64,000 nt of DNA from NCBI RefSeq assembly GCF_013466985.1, contig NZ_CP059164.1, forward strand, positions 3,419,001 to 3,483,000, given 5' to 3'. Positions 49,707 to 59,606 of this stretch are shown here, piece by piece. This stretch comes from Nocardioides ungokensis. GTDB taxonomy: Bacteria; Actinomycetota; Actinomycetes; Propionibacteriales; Nocardioidaceae. The notes under the pieces were generated by a model. The model was not told the origin of the DNA, ran no database searches, and saw only the letters and a list, made by a program, of their open reading frames with translations. Positions within the stretch are counted from its first letter, which is position 1. Each line of letters begins with the position of its first letter. The position numbers and the translations under genes are program-made.

Positions 49707-50179
49707 TCCATCCCCTTGAGCCGGCGGCCCAGTGCCTGCTCCTTCTCGCGGTTGGCCTGGCGCTCGGCGAGCGAGTGCCGTTTGTCCCACGTCTTCTTGC
49801 CACGGGCGAGGGCGATCTCGACCTTGGCACGCCCGTCGAGGAAGTAGAGCGACAGCGGCACGATCGTCAGGCCCTTCTCGTTGACCCGGCGCTCGATCTT
49901 GTCGATCTCGGCGCGGTTGAGCAGGAGCTTGCGCTTGCGGCGCGCGGCGTGGTTGGTCCAGGTGCCCTGGGAGTACTCCGGGATGTGCACGCCGTGCAGC
50001 CACGCCTCGTGGCCGTCGATGTCGACGAAGCCGTCGACCAGGGAGGCGCGACCGGCGCGCAACGACTTCACCTCGGTGCCCATGAGGACCAGGCCGGCCT
50101 CGTAGGTGTCCTCGATGTGGTAGTCGTGCCGCGCCTTCTTGTTCTGCGCGATGAGCTTGCGCCCCTGTTCCTTCGGCAT
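49703..50179 (-). CDS. smpB: SsrA-binding protein SmpB
   Basis: A 158-residue RNA-binding protein partnering tmRNA in trans-translation. It has [38 protein letters not shown] and a basic C-terminal tail ([31 protein letters not shown]) that mimics mRNA in the decoding site. Complete and standard length. It sits two genes upstream of ssrA, with the amidohydrolase and fusion gene between. Confidence 0.96.
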   Translation of the reverse strand: MPKEQGRKLIAQNKKARHDYHIEDTYEAGLVLMGTEVKSLRAGRASLVDGFVDIDGHEAWLHGVHIPEYSQGTWTNHAARRKRKLLLNRAEIDKIERRVNEKGLTIVPLSLYFLDGRAKVEIALARGKKTWDKRHSLAERQANREKEQALGRRLKGMD

Positions 50180-50243
50180 CCGGTCATTCTTTCAGGCACG
50201 GCAACCGGGTTGTCGGGCGCGTCCCGTCGGCCTGGAAGTCGAC

Positions 50244-51503
50244 TCAGAACCAGTTCATCGGGTCGACGGGGGTGCCGTTGACCATGACGGTGAAGTGCAG
50301 GTGGCAGCCCGTGGACCAGCCAGTGGTGCCGACCCAGCCGACGACCTGGCCGCGGCTGACGTGGTTGCCGGTGTGGGCCCGGTAGCCGGAGAGGTGGTTG
50401 TAGATGACCGTGACGTTCTTGCCGTTGATCATGCCGAGGTTCAGGTAGAGGCGGTTGCCCCAGACCGAGGAGTAGTACTCCGACATCACGGTGCCGTTCG
50501 CCACGGCGTACAGGGGCTGGTGGCAGGCGGCGCCGAAGTCGGTGCCGTCGTGCAGGCCCCAGTAGTGGTAGATCGGGTGGATCCGCCAGCCGAACGGCGA
50601 GGTGACCGGACCGGTGACCGGGTGCATGAGCAGCCCGCCCGAGGGCCCGTGGTAGCCGCCGTGCCGCGCAGCGGCGCGGCGGGCCGCGGCGAGGATCTGC
50701 TGCTTGATCCGGTTCTCCTGCTGGTGCAGGCGAGCCAGCTGGGCGCGGTCGCGGGCGTGGGCCCGGCTCGCGACCTCACGGGCGTGCTGGCGCGAGGCCA
50801 CCATCGTCCGGACCTTGTCCTTGGCCGCGTGGGTCTGCTCGAGCAGCTTGCGCATCACGACGAGGTGCTCGGCCGCGGCGCGGCGCTGGACCGCGACCTC
50901 GTCCTTGGCCGCCTGGACCTCCTGCTGGTGGACCTGGAGCAGCACCTCGGCCGCGTGCAGGTCGTCGTAGGAGCGGGTCTGGCGGCTGACGATGACGTCG
51001 CGGGCCTCGATCCGGCGGGTGAGGTCGGCCGGGCTCTGGGCGTCGAGGATCGAGGAGATCGCCAGCAACTGCGGGTCACCCTCCTCGTAGATCGAGGTGA
51101 TCGTGTCGGCGACCTGGGTGCGCTGGTCGTCGACGGCCTGCTGCCCGGTCGCGAGGGCGGACTCTGCGTTGGTCAGCCGCTGCTCGGCCGCGGCCAGCTT
51201 CGCCCTCATCTCCCGGTCCCGCAGCTGGGCGGCGTCGTGCTTGCTCCGCGCCGCGTCGAGCTCGCGCCGGGCCGCGGCGAGCTGCGACTGGGCCTGGTCG
51301 AGCGCGACCGTCGCCCGTCGCAGCCTCGAGCTGGACTCGTCGAGGTCGTGCGTGGCCGAGTGGATCTGGCCCTGGACGTGCTTCTGCTTGCTCTTCAGGT
51401 CGTCGGCGTTGGCCAGGGGGGCGGTGAGCACTCCGATCGCCACCGCGCCAGCCAGTGCGGCTGCTGCGAGGCGACGGGGCGCGGCACGGGGGAAGGAGCG
51501 CAC
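50244..51503 (-). CDS. Secreted M23 endopeptidase with coiled coil (EnvC/NlpD-like)
   Basis: A 419-residue secreted protein. Signal (MRSFPRAAPRRLAAAALAGAVAIGVLTAPLANA), a long coiled coil (~35-290: KSKQKHVQGQIHSATHDLDESSSRLRRATVALDQAQSQL and following), then the LytM/M23 domain with HDGTDFG (His and Asp ligands) and HLHFTVMVNG (HxH). Zn site complete, so active. It is next to ftsX, whose product activates such hydrolases across the membrane at division. GTG start. Confidence 0.93.
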   Translation of the reverse strand: MRSFPRAAPRRLAAAALAGAVAIGVLTAPLANADDLKSKQKHVQGQIHSATHDLDESSSRLRRATVALDQAQSQLAAARRELDAARSKHDAAQLRDREMRAKLAAAEQRLTNAESALATGQQAVDDQRTQVADTITSIYEEGDPQLLAISSILDAQSPADLTRRIEARDVIVSRQTRSYDDLHAAEVLLQVHQQEVQAAKDEVAVQRRAAAEHLVVMRKLLEQTHAAKDKVRTMVASRQHAREVASRAHARDRAQLARLHQQENRIKQQILAAARRAAARHGGYHGPSGGLLMHPVTGPVTSPFGWRIHPIYHYWGLHDGTDFGAACHQPLYAVANGTVMSEYYSSVWGNRLYLNLGMINGKNVTVIYNHLSGYRAHTGNHVSRGQVVGWVGTTGWSTGCHLHFTVMVNGTPVDPMNWF

Positions 51504-51555
51504 CGTTCTGCCTTCGTTGTGATGGAAGTGAACAGTGTGACGTTAACCCCGCGGG

Positions 51556-52467
51556 TCAGACTTTGAGGTATTTGCGTGTCAGCACGAGTGTCGGGAGCAG
51601 CGTGAGGATCGGCCCGAGGATCGCGATGGCGATCACCGCGACGACATACTCGGACCCTCCGACCCACGGGATGAAGTTCAGCTTGCCCTCGATCCGTTGG
51701 TGCACGCCGAAGTACATGAAGGCGCCGAGCCCCCCTGCGGCGAGCGTCACGCCGATGAGCGCGGTGACCAACGCCTCGAGCAGGAACGGCAGCGCGATGT
51801 AGACCGTCGAGGCGCCGACCAGCCGCATGATCCCGATCTCCCGCCGTCGCGCGAAGGCGGCAAGGCGGATGGTGTTGGCGACCAGCAGCAGCGCGGCGAT
51901 GACGAGGAACGCGGCGGTCCCGAGGGCGCCCCACTGGAGTGCGTTGATCGACCCGTAGAGCGGTTTCAGGGTCTGGCGGGCGTCGCGGATGCCCGAGACG
52001 CCGTCGAGCCCGACGACCGCGCTGGTGATGCCCTTGTACTGATCAGGGTCCTTGAGCGTGATCCACAACGACTGCGGCATGTCGGCCGCGGTCGCCGCCG
52101 GGTTGGGGCCCTGGAACTTGTCGGGCCCGAGCAGCTCCTTGACCTTCTCGAAGGCCTGCTCCTTGGACTCGAAGTGGTAGTCCGCGACCTCCGGGTTGTC
52201 CTTCGTGACCTTCTCGATCGCCTGCTTCTGGGCGTCGGTGACCTCACCGGTGCAGGCCGGGTTGTCGTCCTTCTCCTTGCAGAGCCAGACGGTGATCTGG
52301 AGCTGGCTGCCCCAGTAGCTGGCGGCCTTGTCGGCCTGCTGGTTCAGGAGCACCCCGAGTCCGACCAGGGTGAGGGAGACGAACAGGGTCAGCACCACCG
52401 CCACGTGCATGGTGAGGTTGCGGCGCAGACCCTGGCCGAGCTCGGAGAAGACGTAACGCAGCTGCAT
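51556..52467 (-). CDS. ftsX: Cell-division protein FtsX
   Basis: A 303-residue permease-like protein with four helices (VAVVLTLFVSLTLVGLGVLL, ALGTAAFLVIAALLLVANT, LPFLLEALVTALIGVTLAAGGL, VAVIAIAILGPILTLLPTLV) and a large extracellular loop after helix 1 (ITVWLCKEKDDNPACTGEV). It transmits FtsE ATPase activity to a wall hydrolase, here likely the adjacent M23 protein. The ATG at 52467 (MQLRYVFSEL) is the family start. Confidence 0.94.
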   Translation of the reverse strand: MQLRYVFSELGQGLRRNLTMHVAVVLTLFVSLTLVGLGVLLNQQADKAASYWGSQLQITVWLCKEKDDNPACTGEVTDAQKQAIEKVTKDNPEVADYHFESKEQAFEKVKELLGPDKFQGPNPAATAADMPQSLWITLKDPDQYKGITSAVVGLDGVSGIRDARQTLKPLYGSINALQWGALGTAAFLVIAALLLVANTIRLAAFARRREIGIMRLVGASTVYIALPFLLEALVTALIGVTLAAGGLGAFMYFGVHQRIEGKLNFIPWVGGSEYVVAVIAIAILGPILTLLPTLVLTRKYLKV

Positions 52468-52510
52468 GAGGAGTAGAGGCTCTCTTCGGGGGCAGGTGGT
52501 GGGACGGGGA

Positions 52511-53200
52511 TCAGTGCTGGAAGCCGTAGACGCCCTGCGCCTGGTCACGGATGACCCGGCCGTCGTCGAGCTCGATCACCCGCTTGCGCATCTGGTCGAC
52601 GATTCCGGCGTCGTGCGTGGCCATCAGGACGGTCGTGCCCGTGCGGTTGATCCGGTCGAGGAGCTTCATGATCCCGACCGACGTGGTCGGGTCGAGGTTT
52701 CCGGTGGGCTCGTCGGCGATGAGGATCATCGGCCGGTTGACGAAGGCGCGCGCGATCGCGACCCGCTGCTGCTCACCACCGGAGAGCTCGTCGGGCATCC
52801 GGTCGCCCTTGCCCTCCAGGCCGACCAGCTCGAGGGTCTCCGGGACCAGGGTGGCGATCTCCGAGCGCGACCGCCCGATCACCTGCAGCGCGAAGGCGAC
52901 GTTCTCGCTGACCGTCTTGTTCGGCAGCAGCCGGAAGTCCTGGAAGACCGTGCCGATCGAACGGCGCAGCCGCGGCACCTTCCAGCCCGCCAGCCGGTTG
53001 ATCTCCTTGCCGGCCACGTAGATGCGGCCGGACGAGGCGCGGTACTCGCGCAGGATGAGGCGCAGGAACGTGGACTTGCCGGAGCCCGAGGCCCCCACGA
53101 GGAAGACGAACTCGCCCTTGTCCACATCGACCGACACCTGGTCGAGGGCAGGGTGGCCCATGCCGGCGTAGGTCTTGGTGACCTTCTCGAAACGAATCAC
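52511..53200 (-). CDS. ftsE: Cell-division ATPase FtsE
   Basis: A 229-residue ABC ATPase: Walker [14 protein letters not shown], signature [15 protein letters not shown], Walker [15 protein letters not shown] and switch His in [10 protein letters not shown]. Its N-terminus [10 protein letters not shown] and [16 protein letters not shown] are typical FtsE. GTG start at 53200. Works with FtsX to drive peptidoglycan splitting at the septum. Upstream of it are divergent secreted-protein genes. Confidence 0.95.
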   Translation of the reverse strand: MIRFEKVTKTYAGMGHPALDQVSVDVDKGEFVFLVGASGSGKSTFLRLILREYRASSGRIYVAGKEINRLAGWKVPRLRRSIGTVFQDFRLLPNKTVSENVAFALQVIGRSRSEIATLVPETLELVGLEGKGDRMPDELSGGEQQRVAIARAFVNRPMILIADEPTGNLDPTTSVGIMKLLDRINRTGTTVLMATHDAGIVDQMRKRVIELDDGRVIRDQAQGVYGFQH

Positions 53201-53285
53201 GTAGAGCGAGGGTAGTCGAGAACCCTGAGAGCCCCGGGACGCCCCGTCGGCGGGCGTGGCCCGGCTCACGCCGTATGTTGTTTCC

Positions 53286-53906
53286 GTGCCCGCCGTACGA
53301 CGTTCGCTGCTCGCCGTGGCCATGGCGACGCCGTTGCTCCTGCTGGGAGCCTGCAACGACGACAACTCCTCGAGCCCGAAGCCGACGCCGTCCTCCGCGC
53401 CCCCCACCCCGCTGCAGTCCCTCTCGACCACCGATCTGGTGGTGCGTCGCGAGGCTTTCTGCCCGGTGGTCTCGCCGGACGCGGTGACCGCGGCGCTGGG
53501 CGGGGCACCGAAGCGCTCGACCTCCTACGACAACGGCGACCCGGCCCGGCTCGCCACGGACGTCAAGGACGTGGCCCACGAGTACGGCTGCACGTGGCGG
53601 TCCGCCGACGGCGCCGTCGCCAGCGCCTGGGTGTTCGCACCCCCTATCACCCGCGCCCGCGCCGGTGACCTGCTGCGCTCCCCGCTCGGCGCCCACTGCG
53701 TGCGGGTCCCGGGCCCCGACTTCGGCAGGCCGTCGGCGGCGACCCGGTGCCGCACCCCCGACGGCGTCGAGCGGGCCTACCGTGGCCTCTTCGGGGACGC
53801 CTGGCTGAGCTGCACGCTGAGCGCGCCCGGGCGGAAGGAGCCCGCGGACCTGTCCACGCGCGCCAACCGCTGGTGCGCCGCGGTGGCCACGGCGGCAGCG
53901 AGCTGA
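53286..53906 (+). CDS. Putative lipoprotein (DUF3558-like)
   Basis: A 206-residue protein: signal [20 protein letters not shown] with lipobox (LLGAC) followed by a Ser/Pro linker and a folded part with four Cys (FCPVV, YGCTW, HCVRV, RCRTP and later SCTL, WCAA), implying disulfides outside the cell. The layout resembles DUF3558 lipoproteins but the match is weak. GTG start at 53286. Followed by the RTX gene 30 bases on. Confidence 0.75.
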   Translation: MPAVRRSLLAVAMATPLLLLGACNDDNSSSPKPTPSSAPPTPLQSLSTTDLVVRREAFCPVVSPDAVTAALGGAPKRSTSYDNGDPARLATDVKDVAHEYGCTWRSADGAVASAWVFAPPITRARAGDLLRSPLGAHCVRVPGPDFGRPSAATRCRTPDGVERAYRGLFGDAWLSCTLSAPGRKEPADLSTRANRWCAAVATAAAS

Positions 53907-53936
53907 CCAAGAGAAGGATCGAACGGGGGAGGCAGC

Positions 53937-54947
53937 ATGAGGCGAGGCATCACGGCGTGGTCGGCGGGGGTGTTGTTGCTGGCAGGCGTCGCGACGGTGC
54001 CCCAGGGCATCGCGCAGGCCGGGACGGTGGCCACCTGCCACGGCCGGGCGGCGACGATGGTCTACGGCGACGGGGACAACCAGGTCACCGGCACCACGGG
54101 TGACGACGTCGTCGTGCTCGGCGGAGGCGACGACACGTTCACGGACCCCGGCGGCGACGACGTCGTCTGCGGCGGGCCGGGTGACGACTACTTCACCGAC
54201 GGGCCGGGCCGCGACTGGTACGGCGGCGGCGCCGGGTCCGACAGCCTCGCCTTCGACGGCTCCGGGCTGCACCTGCAGGTCGGCGAAGGGCACGAGCGCA
54301 GGAACGACGGGGACGCCTTCACCGCGATGGAGGGGTTCTACGGCACTCCCGGCGACGACCTGTTCATCGGGACGCGGGGCGACGACACCTTCCAGGGCGA
54401 CGACGGGACCGATCGGATCTACCTCGGCCGGGGCAACGACTGGGCCCAGGCGATGGACGGCTCGCGCGTCGACGGCGGGCCCGGACGCGACCACCTGAAG
54501 GTCCAGGACACCGCGATGGCGCTCGGCGGCTCGGGCGCGGACTTCCTCGAGTCGGTCCTCGGGTCACCGCAGCTCCTGGGCGGCCGAGGCGCCGACGTGC
54601 TCCAGGCCAACCTCTCCACCCCGCGGGTCGACGGCGAGGACGGGCGCGACCGGTTCGGCGCGTGGTTCGACACCCAGCCCATGACCGTCGACCTGGCCAC
54701 CGGTGCGGCCAGCAGCCCGGTGGCCGGGCAGTTCACCGTGCTCGGCGTCGAGGACGTCGTCGGCACTGCGTACGACGACGTCCTGCGCGGCACCGACGGC
54801 GTCAACCGGCTGCTCGGCGGCGCCGGGAACGACCGGCTCGTCGGCCGGGGCGGCGACGACACCCTCGACGGCGGGGACGGCACCGACCGCGCGGACGGCG
54901 GCGGTGGCCGCGACACGTGCACGGCGGAGACGCGCCTGCGCTGCTGA
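53937..54947 (+). CDS. Secreted calcium-binding RTX-repeat protein
   Basis: A 336-residue secreted protein. A signal peptide (MRRGITAWSAGVLLLAGVATVPQGIAQA) precedes GGxGxDx repeats (GGGDDTFTDPGGDDVVCGGPGDDYF, GTPGDDLFIGTRGDDTF, GGAGNDRLVGRGGDDTLDGGDGTDRADGG), which bind Ca2+ in a parallel beta roll. Two Cys near the end may form a disulfide. It lacks a catalytic domain, so a surface or matrix role is likely. Sec-type export differs from classic type I RTX secretion. Confidence 0.9.
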   Translation: MRRGITAWSAGVLLLAGVATVPQGIAQAGTVATCHGRAATMVYGDGDNQVTGTTGDDVVVLGGGDDTFTDPGGDDVVCGGPGDDYFTDGPGRDWYGGGAGSDSLAFDGSGLHLQVGEGHERRNDGDAFTAMEGFYGTPGDDLFIGTRGDDTFQGDDGTDRIYLGRGNDWAQAMDGSRVDGGPGRDHLKVQDTAMALGGSGADFLESVLGSPQLLGGRGADVLQANLSTPRVDGEDGRDRFGAWFDTQPMTVDLATGAASSPVAGQFTVLGVEDVVGTAYDDVLRGTDGVNRLLGGAGNDRLVGRGGDDTLDGGDGTDRADGGGGRDTCTAETRLRC

Positions 54948-54977
54948 GCGGCCGCCTCCCTACCCAGATCTGGTCAC

Positions 54978-55000
54978 CCGGCCCCTGATCGGGGGGCCGG
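54978..55000 (+). terminator. Hairpin after the RTX gene
   Basis: CCGGCCCC (54978-54985) and GGGGCCGG (54993-55000) form an 8-bp stem 31 bases after the stop. No T run follows, so the call is tentative. Confidence 0.45.
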
Positions 55001-55048
55001 CCCTCCCCTCGCTCCCGACCCTGAGAGCGAGGTGGAGGGAGGACCCCG

Positions 55049-56359
55049 ATGGGTCGAGCACAGAGCGCCCGGTGGAGACGTCCGGGCGCGGGAGTCCTCG
55101 GGGTGGTCCTGGTGGGCGCGTTTCTGTCCGCCATCGGGGCGGTGCCGGCGGGAGCCTCGCCGGACGCAGGAGCGACCACCGCGGGCCCCGGCCGGGTCCT
55201 CTTCCGGGACCCGGCCGGCCCGGCCGCCGACGGAGGCACCACGGCCCGACGGGCGACAGCGACCAAGGCAGCGTTCCCGCTCAGCCAGACCTTCGCGCTG
55301 CACAGCCTGCCCGGGTCGCAGCACACGATCTTCCTCGACTTCGACGGCGCGACCGTCGCCGACACTGCGTGGAACGGCCCGGACATCGGGCTCGCGGCGG
55401 GCGACTACCGGGGCTGGGTGCTCGACCCGCAGGACCCGCGCTCGGACGCCGAGCTCGCCGACATCCAGAACATCTGGCAGCGGGTCGCCGAGGACTACGC
55501 CCCCTTCGACGTCGACGTCACCACCTCCGACCCGGGTCCGGACGCCCTGACCCGCAGCGGGCCCGACGACCCGACGTACGGCACCCGGGTGCTGGTCAGC
55601 TCCAGCAACGCGGCGATGCGCGTGGTGTGCCCCGACCTGTGCTCGGGCAGCGCCTTCTTCGACGTCTTCGACCTGACGAGCGCCCACGACTTCTACCAGC
55701 CGGCCTGGGTCTTCCCGAAGATGCTCTTCAACGACCCCAAGGACATCGGCGAGACGATCAGCCACGAGGTCGGCCACAACTTCGGCCTGCTCCACGACGG
55801 CACGGCGACCGACGGCTACTACCAGGGGCACCGCAACTGGGCACCGATCATGGGAGTCGGCTTCGACCGGGCGGTCACCCAGTGGAGCCGCGGTGGCTAC
55901 GCGGGTGCGAACAACCAGCAGGACGACCTGGCGCTGATCGCCGCCAATGGCGCGCCGCTGAGGGCGGACGAGGCGGGGAGCACGCCGGACGGGGCCGGGC
56001 CGCTGCCCGCCGGGCGGGCGTACATCACCGACAACGCGGACGTCGACGTCTATGCCCTCGGAACGTGCGCCGGCAGCGTGACCGTCTCGGCGAGACCCGC
56101 GCCGGTGTCACCGGACCTCGACATCCGGGTCTCGGTGCTCCGGGCCGACGGCTCGCTCGTCGCCGGCGCCAACCCGCCGTCGAACAACCTCGACCGCGAC
56201 CGGGCCCAGGGCATGTCGGCCACGGTGGCCGCCCAGGTCCCGGCAGGCAGCTACTACGTCGCCGTCACCGGGGTCGGCCACGGCGGCGCGCTGAGCGGCT
56301 ACGACGGCTACGCGAGCGTCGGCTCCTACCGGATCAGCCAGAGCGGCTGCTCGGGCTGA
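55049..56359 (+). CDS. Secreted reprolysin-like zinc metalloprotease
   Basis: A 436-residue secreted protein. The signal is ~35 residues. The zinc site is SHEVGHNFGLLHDG (HExxHxxGxxHD) and a Met-turn candidate follows in WAPIMGVGFDR, so it is metzincin-like. The N-terminal region FLDFDGATVADTAWNGPDIG precedes the catalytic part, and the C-terminus (~310-436) is a beta-rich pre-peptidase-C-like domain. The neighbouring RTX protein may be a co-exported partner. Confidence 0.9.
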   Translation: MGRAQSARWRRPGAGVLGVVLVGAFLSAIGAVPAGASPDAGATTAGPGRVLFRDPAGPAADGGTTARRATATKAAFPLSQTFALHSLPGSQHTIFLDFDGATVADTAWNGPDIGLAAGDYRGWVLDPQDPRSDAELADIQNIWQRVAEDYAPFDVDVTTSDPGPDALTRSGPDDPTYGTRVLVSSSNAAMRVVCPDLCSGSAFFDVFDLTSAHDFYQPAWVFPKMLFNDPKDIGETISHEVGHNFGLLHDGTATDGYYQGHRNWAPIMGVGFDRAVTQWSRGGYAGANNQQDDLALIAANGAPLRADEAGSTPDGAGPLPAGRAYITDNADVDVYALGTCAGSVTVSARPAPVSPDLDIRVSVLRADGSLVAGANPPSNNLDRDRAQGMSATVAAQVPAGSYYVAVTGVGHGGALSGYDGYASVGSYRISQSGCSG

Positions 56360-56372
56360 GCCCGCGACGACG

Positions 56373-57491
56373 TCAGTTCGCGGCGGCCTTCTCGGCGCCG
56401 CGGCGCCAGCGGATCCCGGCCTCGAGGAAGCCGTCGAGGTCGCCGTCGAACACGGCCGCCGGGTTGCCGACCTCGTAGCCGGTGCGCAGGTCCTTGACGA
56501 TCTGGTAGGGGTTCAGCACGTAGTTGCGCATCTGGTCGCCCCACGACGCCTGGACGTCGCCGCGCATCTCGTCGAGCTGGGCCTTCTCCTCGGCCTTCTT
56601 CAGCGCGAGCAGCTTGGCCTTGAGCACGACCATCGCGCTCGCCTTGTTCTGCAGCTGGCTCTTCTCGTTCTGGCAGCTGACGACCACGCCGGTGGGGATG
56701 TGGGTCAGGCGCACCGCGGAGTCGGTGGTGTTGACCGACTGTCCGCCGGGGCCGCCGGAGCGGTAGACGTCGACGCGGATCTCCTCGTCGGGGACGTCGA
56801 TCTCGTCGGTCTGCTCCAGCACCGGCACCACCTCGACCGCGGCGAAGCTGGTCTGGCGGCGGCCCTGGTTGTCAAAGGGGCTGATCCGGACCAGGCGGTG
56901 GGTGCCGGCCTCGACGGAGAGGGTGCCGTAGGCGTACGGCGCGTGCACCGCGAAGGTGGCCGACTTCAGGCCCGCCTCCTCGGCGTACGAGGTGTCGAAG
57001 ACCTCGACGGGGTACTTGTGCTGCTCGGCCCAGCGCGTGTACATCCGCATCAGCATCTCGGCGAAGTCGGCGGCGTCGACGCCACCGGCACCGGAGCGGA
57101 TGGTCACCAGCGCCTCGCGGGCGTCGTACTCGCCGGAGAGCAGGGTGCGGACCTCGAGGGCCTCGACGGCCTTCTTGATCCGTTCGAGCTCCTTCTCGGC
57201 GTCGGCGATCGCGTCGGCGTCGCCCTCCTCCTGACCGAGCTCGACCATGATGCCGAGGTCCTCGATCCGGGAGCTGAGGGCGGCGAAGCGGTCGACCTCA
57301 CCCTGGAGGGCGGAGAGGCGGCCGGTCACGCGGGTGGCGTTGTCCTGGTCGTCCCACAGGTCGGGTGCGGCCACCTGCTCCCCGAGGTCGGCGATCTCCT
57401 TGCGCATCGCGTCGACGTCCAGCACCTGCTCGATGGTGCGCATGGTCGTCTGGAGCTGCTTGATCTCGGTGTCGAAGTCGGGGCCTGCCAC
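56373..57491 (-). CDS. prfB: Peptide chain release factor 2
   Basis: A 372-residue factor recognising UAA and UGA stops. The GGQ motif is [20 protein letters not shown] and the RF2-type SPF tripeptide is seen in [14 protein letters not shown]. No in-frame UGA or programmed +1 frameshift site is present near codon 25. I chose the GTG at 57491 ([13 protein letters not shown]); an ATG seven codons upstream is also open. Order prfB-ftsE-ftsX-smpB-ssrA is normal for actinobacteria, though secreted-protein genes are inserted here. Confidence 0.95.
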   Translation of the reverse strand: MAGPDFDTEIKQLQTTMRTIEQVLDVDAMRKEIADLGEQVAAPDLWDDQDNATRVTGRLSALQGEVDRFAALSSRIEDLGIMVELGQEEGDADAIADAEKELERIKKAVEALEVRTLLSGEYDAREALVTIRSGAGGVDAADFAEMLMRMYTRWAEQHKYPVEVFDTSYAEEAGLKSATFAVHAPYAYGTLSVEAGTHRLVRISPFDNQGRRQTSFAAVEVVPVLEQTDEIDVPDEEIRVDVYRSGGPGGQSVNTTDSAVRLTHIPTGVVVSCQNEKSQLQNKASAMVVLKAKLLALKKAEEKAQLDEMRGDVQASWGDQMRNYVLNPYQIVKDLRTGYEVGNPAAVFDGDLDGFLEAGIRWRRGAEKAAAN

Positions 57492-57545
57492 AAGGAGCGA
57501 GCCTACCTTCACGGGGGCGGCCGCCCGAAACGGCAGCGACGCGGC

Positions 57546-58007
57546 TCAGGAGTGGCGGCCGAAGACCTGCGAGACGTACCACCGACCGTCGTCGCCCTTG
57601 CGCGCGGCGATCGCCATCCCGCGGTAGCGCCGCTCCAGGATGTTGGCACGGTGGTCCTTCGACTTCATCCACCCGTCGTCGACGACGGACCGGCCGGAGG
57701 TGAAGCCGGCGGCGACGTTCTCCCCCACCAGGTTGAGGTGGCAGGTGTCGAGGATCTTCTGGAGGTCCTGGTGGTAGATCTCCTGCTTGTGGGCCATCCG
57801 CCTGGCCTGCATCCGGGCGAAGCCCTGGAGGCAGTCGCTGCGGGTGAGCTTCACCCGGTCGTGCCGGAGCCGCTGGTGATTGGTGGCGACGAAGGCGTCG
57901 TGGGCGTAGGTGCCGGCGGGCGTCGCGGCCTGCGCGGGCACGGCGGGTGCGAGCGCGAGCGTGGTCAGGGCGGTGATGGTGACGGCCAGAGCCGCGTGTG
58001 GGCGCAT
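57546..58007 (-). CDS. Secreted CAP-superfamily protein
   Basis: A 153-residue exported protein. Signal MRPHAALAVTITALTTLALAPAVPAQA, then the SCP/PR1 fold: HDAFVATNHQRLRHDRVKL, LVGENVAAGF, and SKDHRANILERRYRGMAIAAR with WYVSQVFG at the end. Two Cys (SDCLQG, DTCHLN) may pair. Function in bacteria is unclear. It follows the Tad operon. Confidence 0.9.
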   Translation of the reverse strand: MRPHAALAVTITALTTLALAPAVPAQAATPAGTYAHDAFVATNHQRLRHDRVKLTRSDCLQGFARMQARRMAHKQEIYHQDLQKILDTCHLNLVGENVAAGFTSGRSVVDDGWMKSKDHRANILERRYRGMAIAARKGDDGRWYVSQVFGRHS

Positions 58008-58048
58008 GGGGGGCTGCTCCCTGGTCCGAGTTCCGAGGACTCGGGAGT

Positions 58049-58510
58049 CTAGCGAGGATCGACCTGCACGACCGCCGACCCGGTCGAGCCGACCGAGGCC
58101 CGTCCCGGCGAGCCGGGGACGGTGAGGGGCAGGTCGAGGGGTGCCCGGACCGTCACGGTGACCCGGTGCTGGGTGCCGTCCACGGCGACGTCGAAGCTGA
58201 GCCCGGGGTAGCTGGCGTAGGCCCCCACGTCGCTGAGGTAGGACTGCACGGCAGCACGCACCGCCTCCGGCGTGAGGGCGAGGTCGTCGGCGGGGACGCC
58301 GTGGGTGTAGGTCTCCTCCCCCGTGGCGCCGAGGTCGGCGCCGCGGAGCGCTGCCCCGTCGGCGAGGGTGTCGAGCCCCTGGCGCTGGAGGTACGCCGCG
58401 GACGCGTCGACGACCAGCGCCACCAGCATCGCCAGCACGATCGCGAAACCGACGATCATCACCGTGGCCTGGCCCTCGTCGGCCCGGCCGCCGTCCGCCG
58501 GGTCCCTCAC
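58049..58510 (-). CDS. TadG-like pilus assembly protein
   Basis: A 153-residue protein with EGQATVMIVGFAIVLAMLVALVVDASAAYLQRQGLDTLADGAAL, the pseudopilin-like N-terminal helix of TadG/TadE-type minor proteins, followed by an extracellular domain of ~110 residues. GTG start overlapping the next-upstream stop (GTGA). Last gene of the Tad operon. Confidence 0.88.
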   Translation of the reverse strand: MRDPADGGRADEGQATVMIVGFAIVLAMLVALVVDASAAYLQRQGLDTLADGAALRGADLGATGEETYTHGVPADDLALTPEAVRAAVQSYLSDVGAYASYPGLSFDVAVDGTQHRVTVTVRAPLDLPLTVPGSPGRASVGSTGSAVVQVDPR

Positions 58511-58962
58511 CGGACCTCCTGGAACTGGCCGATCGGCACGGTGTGGCTGGCGTCGAGGGCGAAGCTCGGGGCGTCGCCACCGAACATGCTGGGCAGCAGC
58601 GGCAGGTCGACCCGCGAGTGGATGCTGACGGTGATCACCGACGTGCCGTTGTGGCAGTCGTGCGGGTAGGGCCGACAGGTCACGTCGACCGCGAGCGGCG
58701 CGGTGTCGAGCCCCTGGTCGGCCAGGGCCTGCCGGGCGGCCGCCTCGGCGCGGGCGCGACCCTGGGCGTCGGTCGGCGCCAGGGCGTAGGCGCGGCCGGC
58801 GGCCCGCGCCGCGGCGCTGACGGCGAAGGCGCCGCGCTGGACCTCGAAGACGGACAGCACGATCCACAGCATCGGGACCATCAGCAGGATCCCGAGCCAG
58901 GTGAGCTCGACCAGGGCACTGCCGCGCTGGTCCCTCGCCCGTCCCGGCCGGCGGGCGCTCAC
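58507..58962 (-). CDS. TadE-like pilus assembly protein
   Basis: A 151-residue protein with the TadE-style start RDQRGSALVELTWLGILLMVPMLWIVLSVFEVQRGAFAVSAAARAAGRA. The Glu in ALVELTWL corresponds to the E5-like residue of the type IV pilin class. Two Cys (VTCRPYPHDCHN) in the external part may bond. GTG start, coupled both sides by 4-base overlaps. Confidence 0.88.
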   Translation of the reverse strand: MSARRPGRARDQRGSALVELTWLGILLMVPMLWIVLSVFEVQRGAFAVSAAARAAGRAYALAPTDAQGRARAEAAARQALADQGLDTAPLAVDVTCRPYPHDCHNGTSVITVSIHSRVDLPLLPSMFGGDAPSFALDASHTVPIGQFQEVR

Positions 58963-59351
58963 TGCGGGTCCTCCTCGACGGCGTGACCCGAGACCTCGAG
59001 CTCGACCGCCGGGCCGCCGATCCCGAGCGCCGGCACGCGTGCGTGCACGACGACCTCGACGCCGGGGGCGCCGTCGACGACAACGGGGCGCACCTCCACG
59101 TCCTGGGCGAACCGGCCCGACACGGCCCGGTCGATCTGCTCGCGGGTGCGTGCGCCCCCGTCGGCGAGGTCGCGGTCCTGGGTGGCGGCGTAGCGGGCGC
59201 CCTCCGACGCGGCCGCGGCGAGCGTGTTGCGGACGTAGAGCACCAGCCCCACCTGGAGGATGCCGAGGAAGAGCGGGACGAGCACGACCAGCACCAGCAC
59301 GAAGTCCACGACCGCGGACCCCTGCTGACTGCGTGCCCGGCGAGCGCGCAT
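58959..59351 (-). CDS. TadE-like pilus assembly protein
   Basis: A 130-residue protein: MRARRARSQQGSAVVDFVLVLVVLVPLFLGILQVGLVLYVRNTLAAAASEGARYA carries the pseudopilin helix. The external part is beta-rich. It is the second TadE-like gene; together these form the minor components of the Flp pilus. ATG at 59351. Confidence 0.88.
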   Translation of the reverse strand: MRARRARSQQGSAVVDFVLVLVVLVPLFLGILQVGLVLYVRNTLAAAASEGARYAATQDRDLADGGARTREQIDRAVSGRFAQDVEVRPVVVDGAPGVEVVVHARVPALGIGGPAVELEVSGHAVEEDPQ

Positions 59352-59371
59352 CACGACGGCCGGTGCCTGCG

Positions 59372-59578
59372 CTAGTTGTGCACGGAGGCCAACGCGTCGC
59401 GGAGCATCGAGCCGAGCTCCGCCTTGGCAATGCCCCAGATGACCATCACCAGTCCGGCGGTCATGACCGTGATGAGCACCCACCCGGGGACGTCCCCGCG
59501 GTCGTCGCGGTCGTCGCGAGACCGGTGCGTGGTCAGGATGAGGAGCAGCCGGGTCGCGGCCAGCGTGAGGTGTTCCAT
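59372..59578 (-). CDS. Small single-helix protein of the Tad cluster (possible Flp pilin)
   Basis: A 68-residue protein with one helix (VPGWVLITVMTAGLVMVIWGIAKAEL, ~30-55) after a basic/acidic segment RSRDDRDDRGD. The size and location fit the major Flp pilin, but the usual GxTAxEY cleavage motif is not obvious, so it may be a pilin-like accessory. Confidence 0.7.
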   Translation of the reverse strand: MEHLTLAATRLLLILTTHRSRDDRDDRGDVPGWVLITVMTAGLVMVIWGIAKAELGSMLRDALASVHN

Positions 59579-59606
59579 CGGGTCGGTCCTTTCCGGGATG
59601 CCGGGG

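Noticed and set aside
56373..57491. A programmed +1 frameshift in prfB, as found in many bacteria.
   Set aside because: The frame is continuous from the GTG at 57491, with no in-frame UGA near codon 25.
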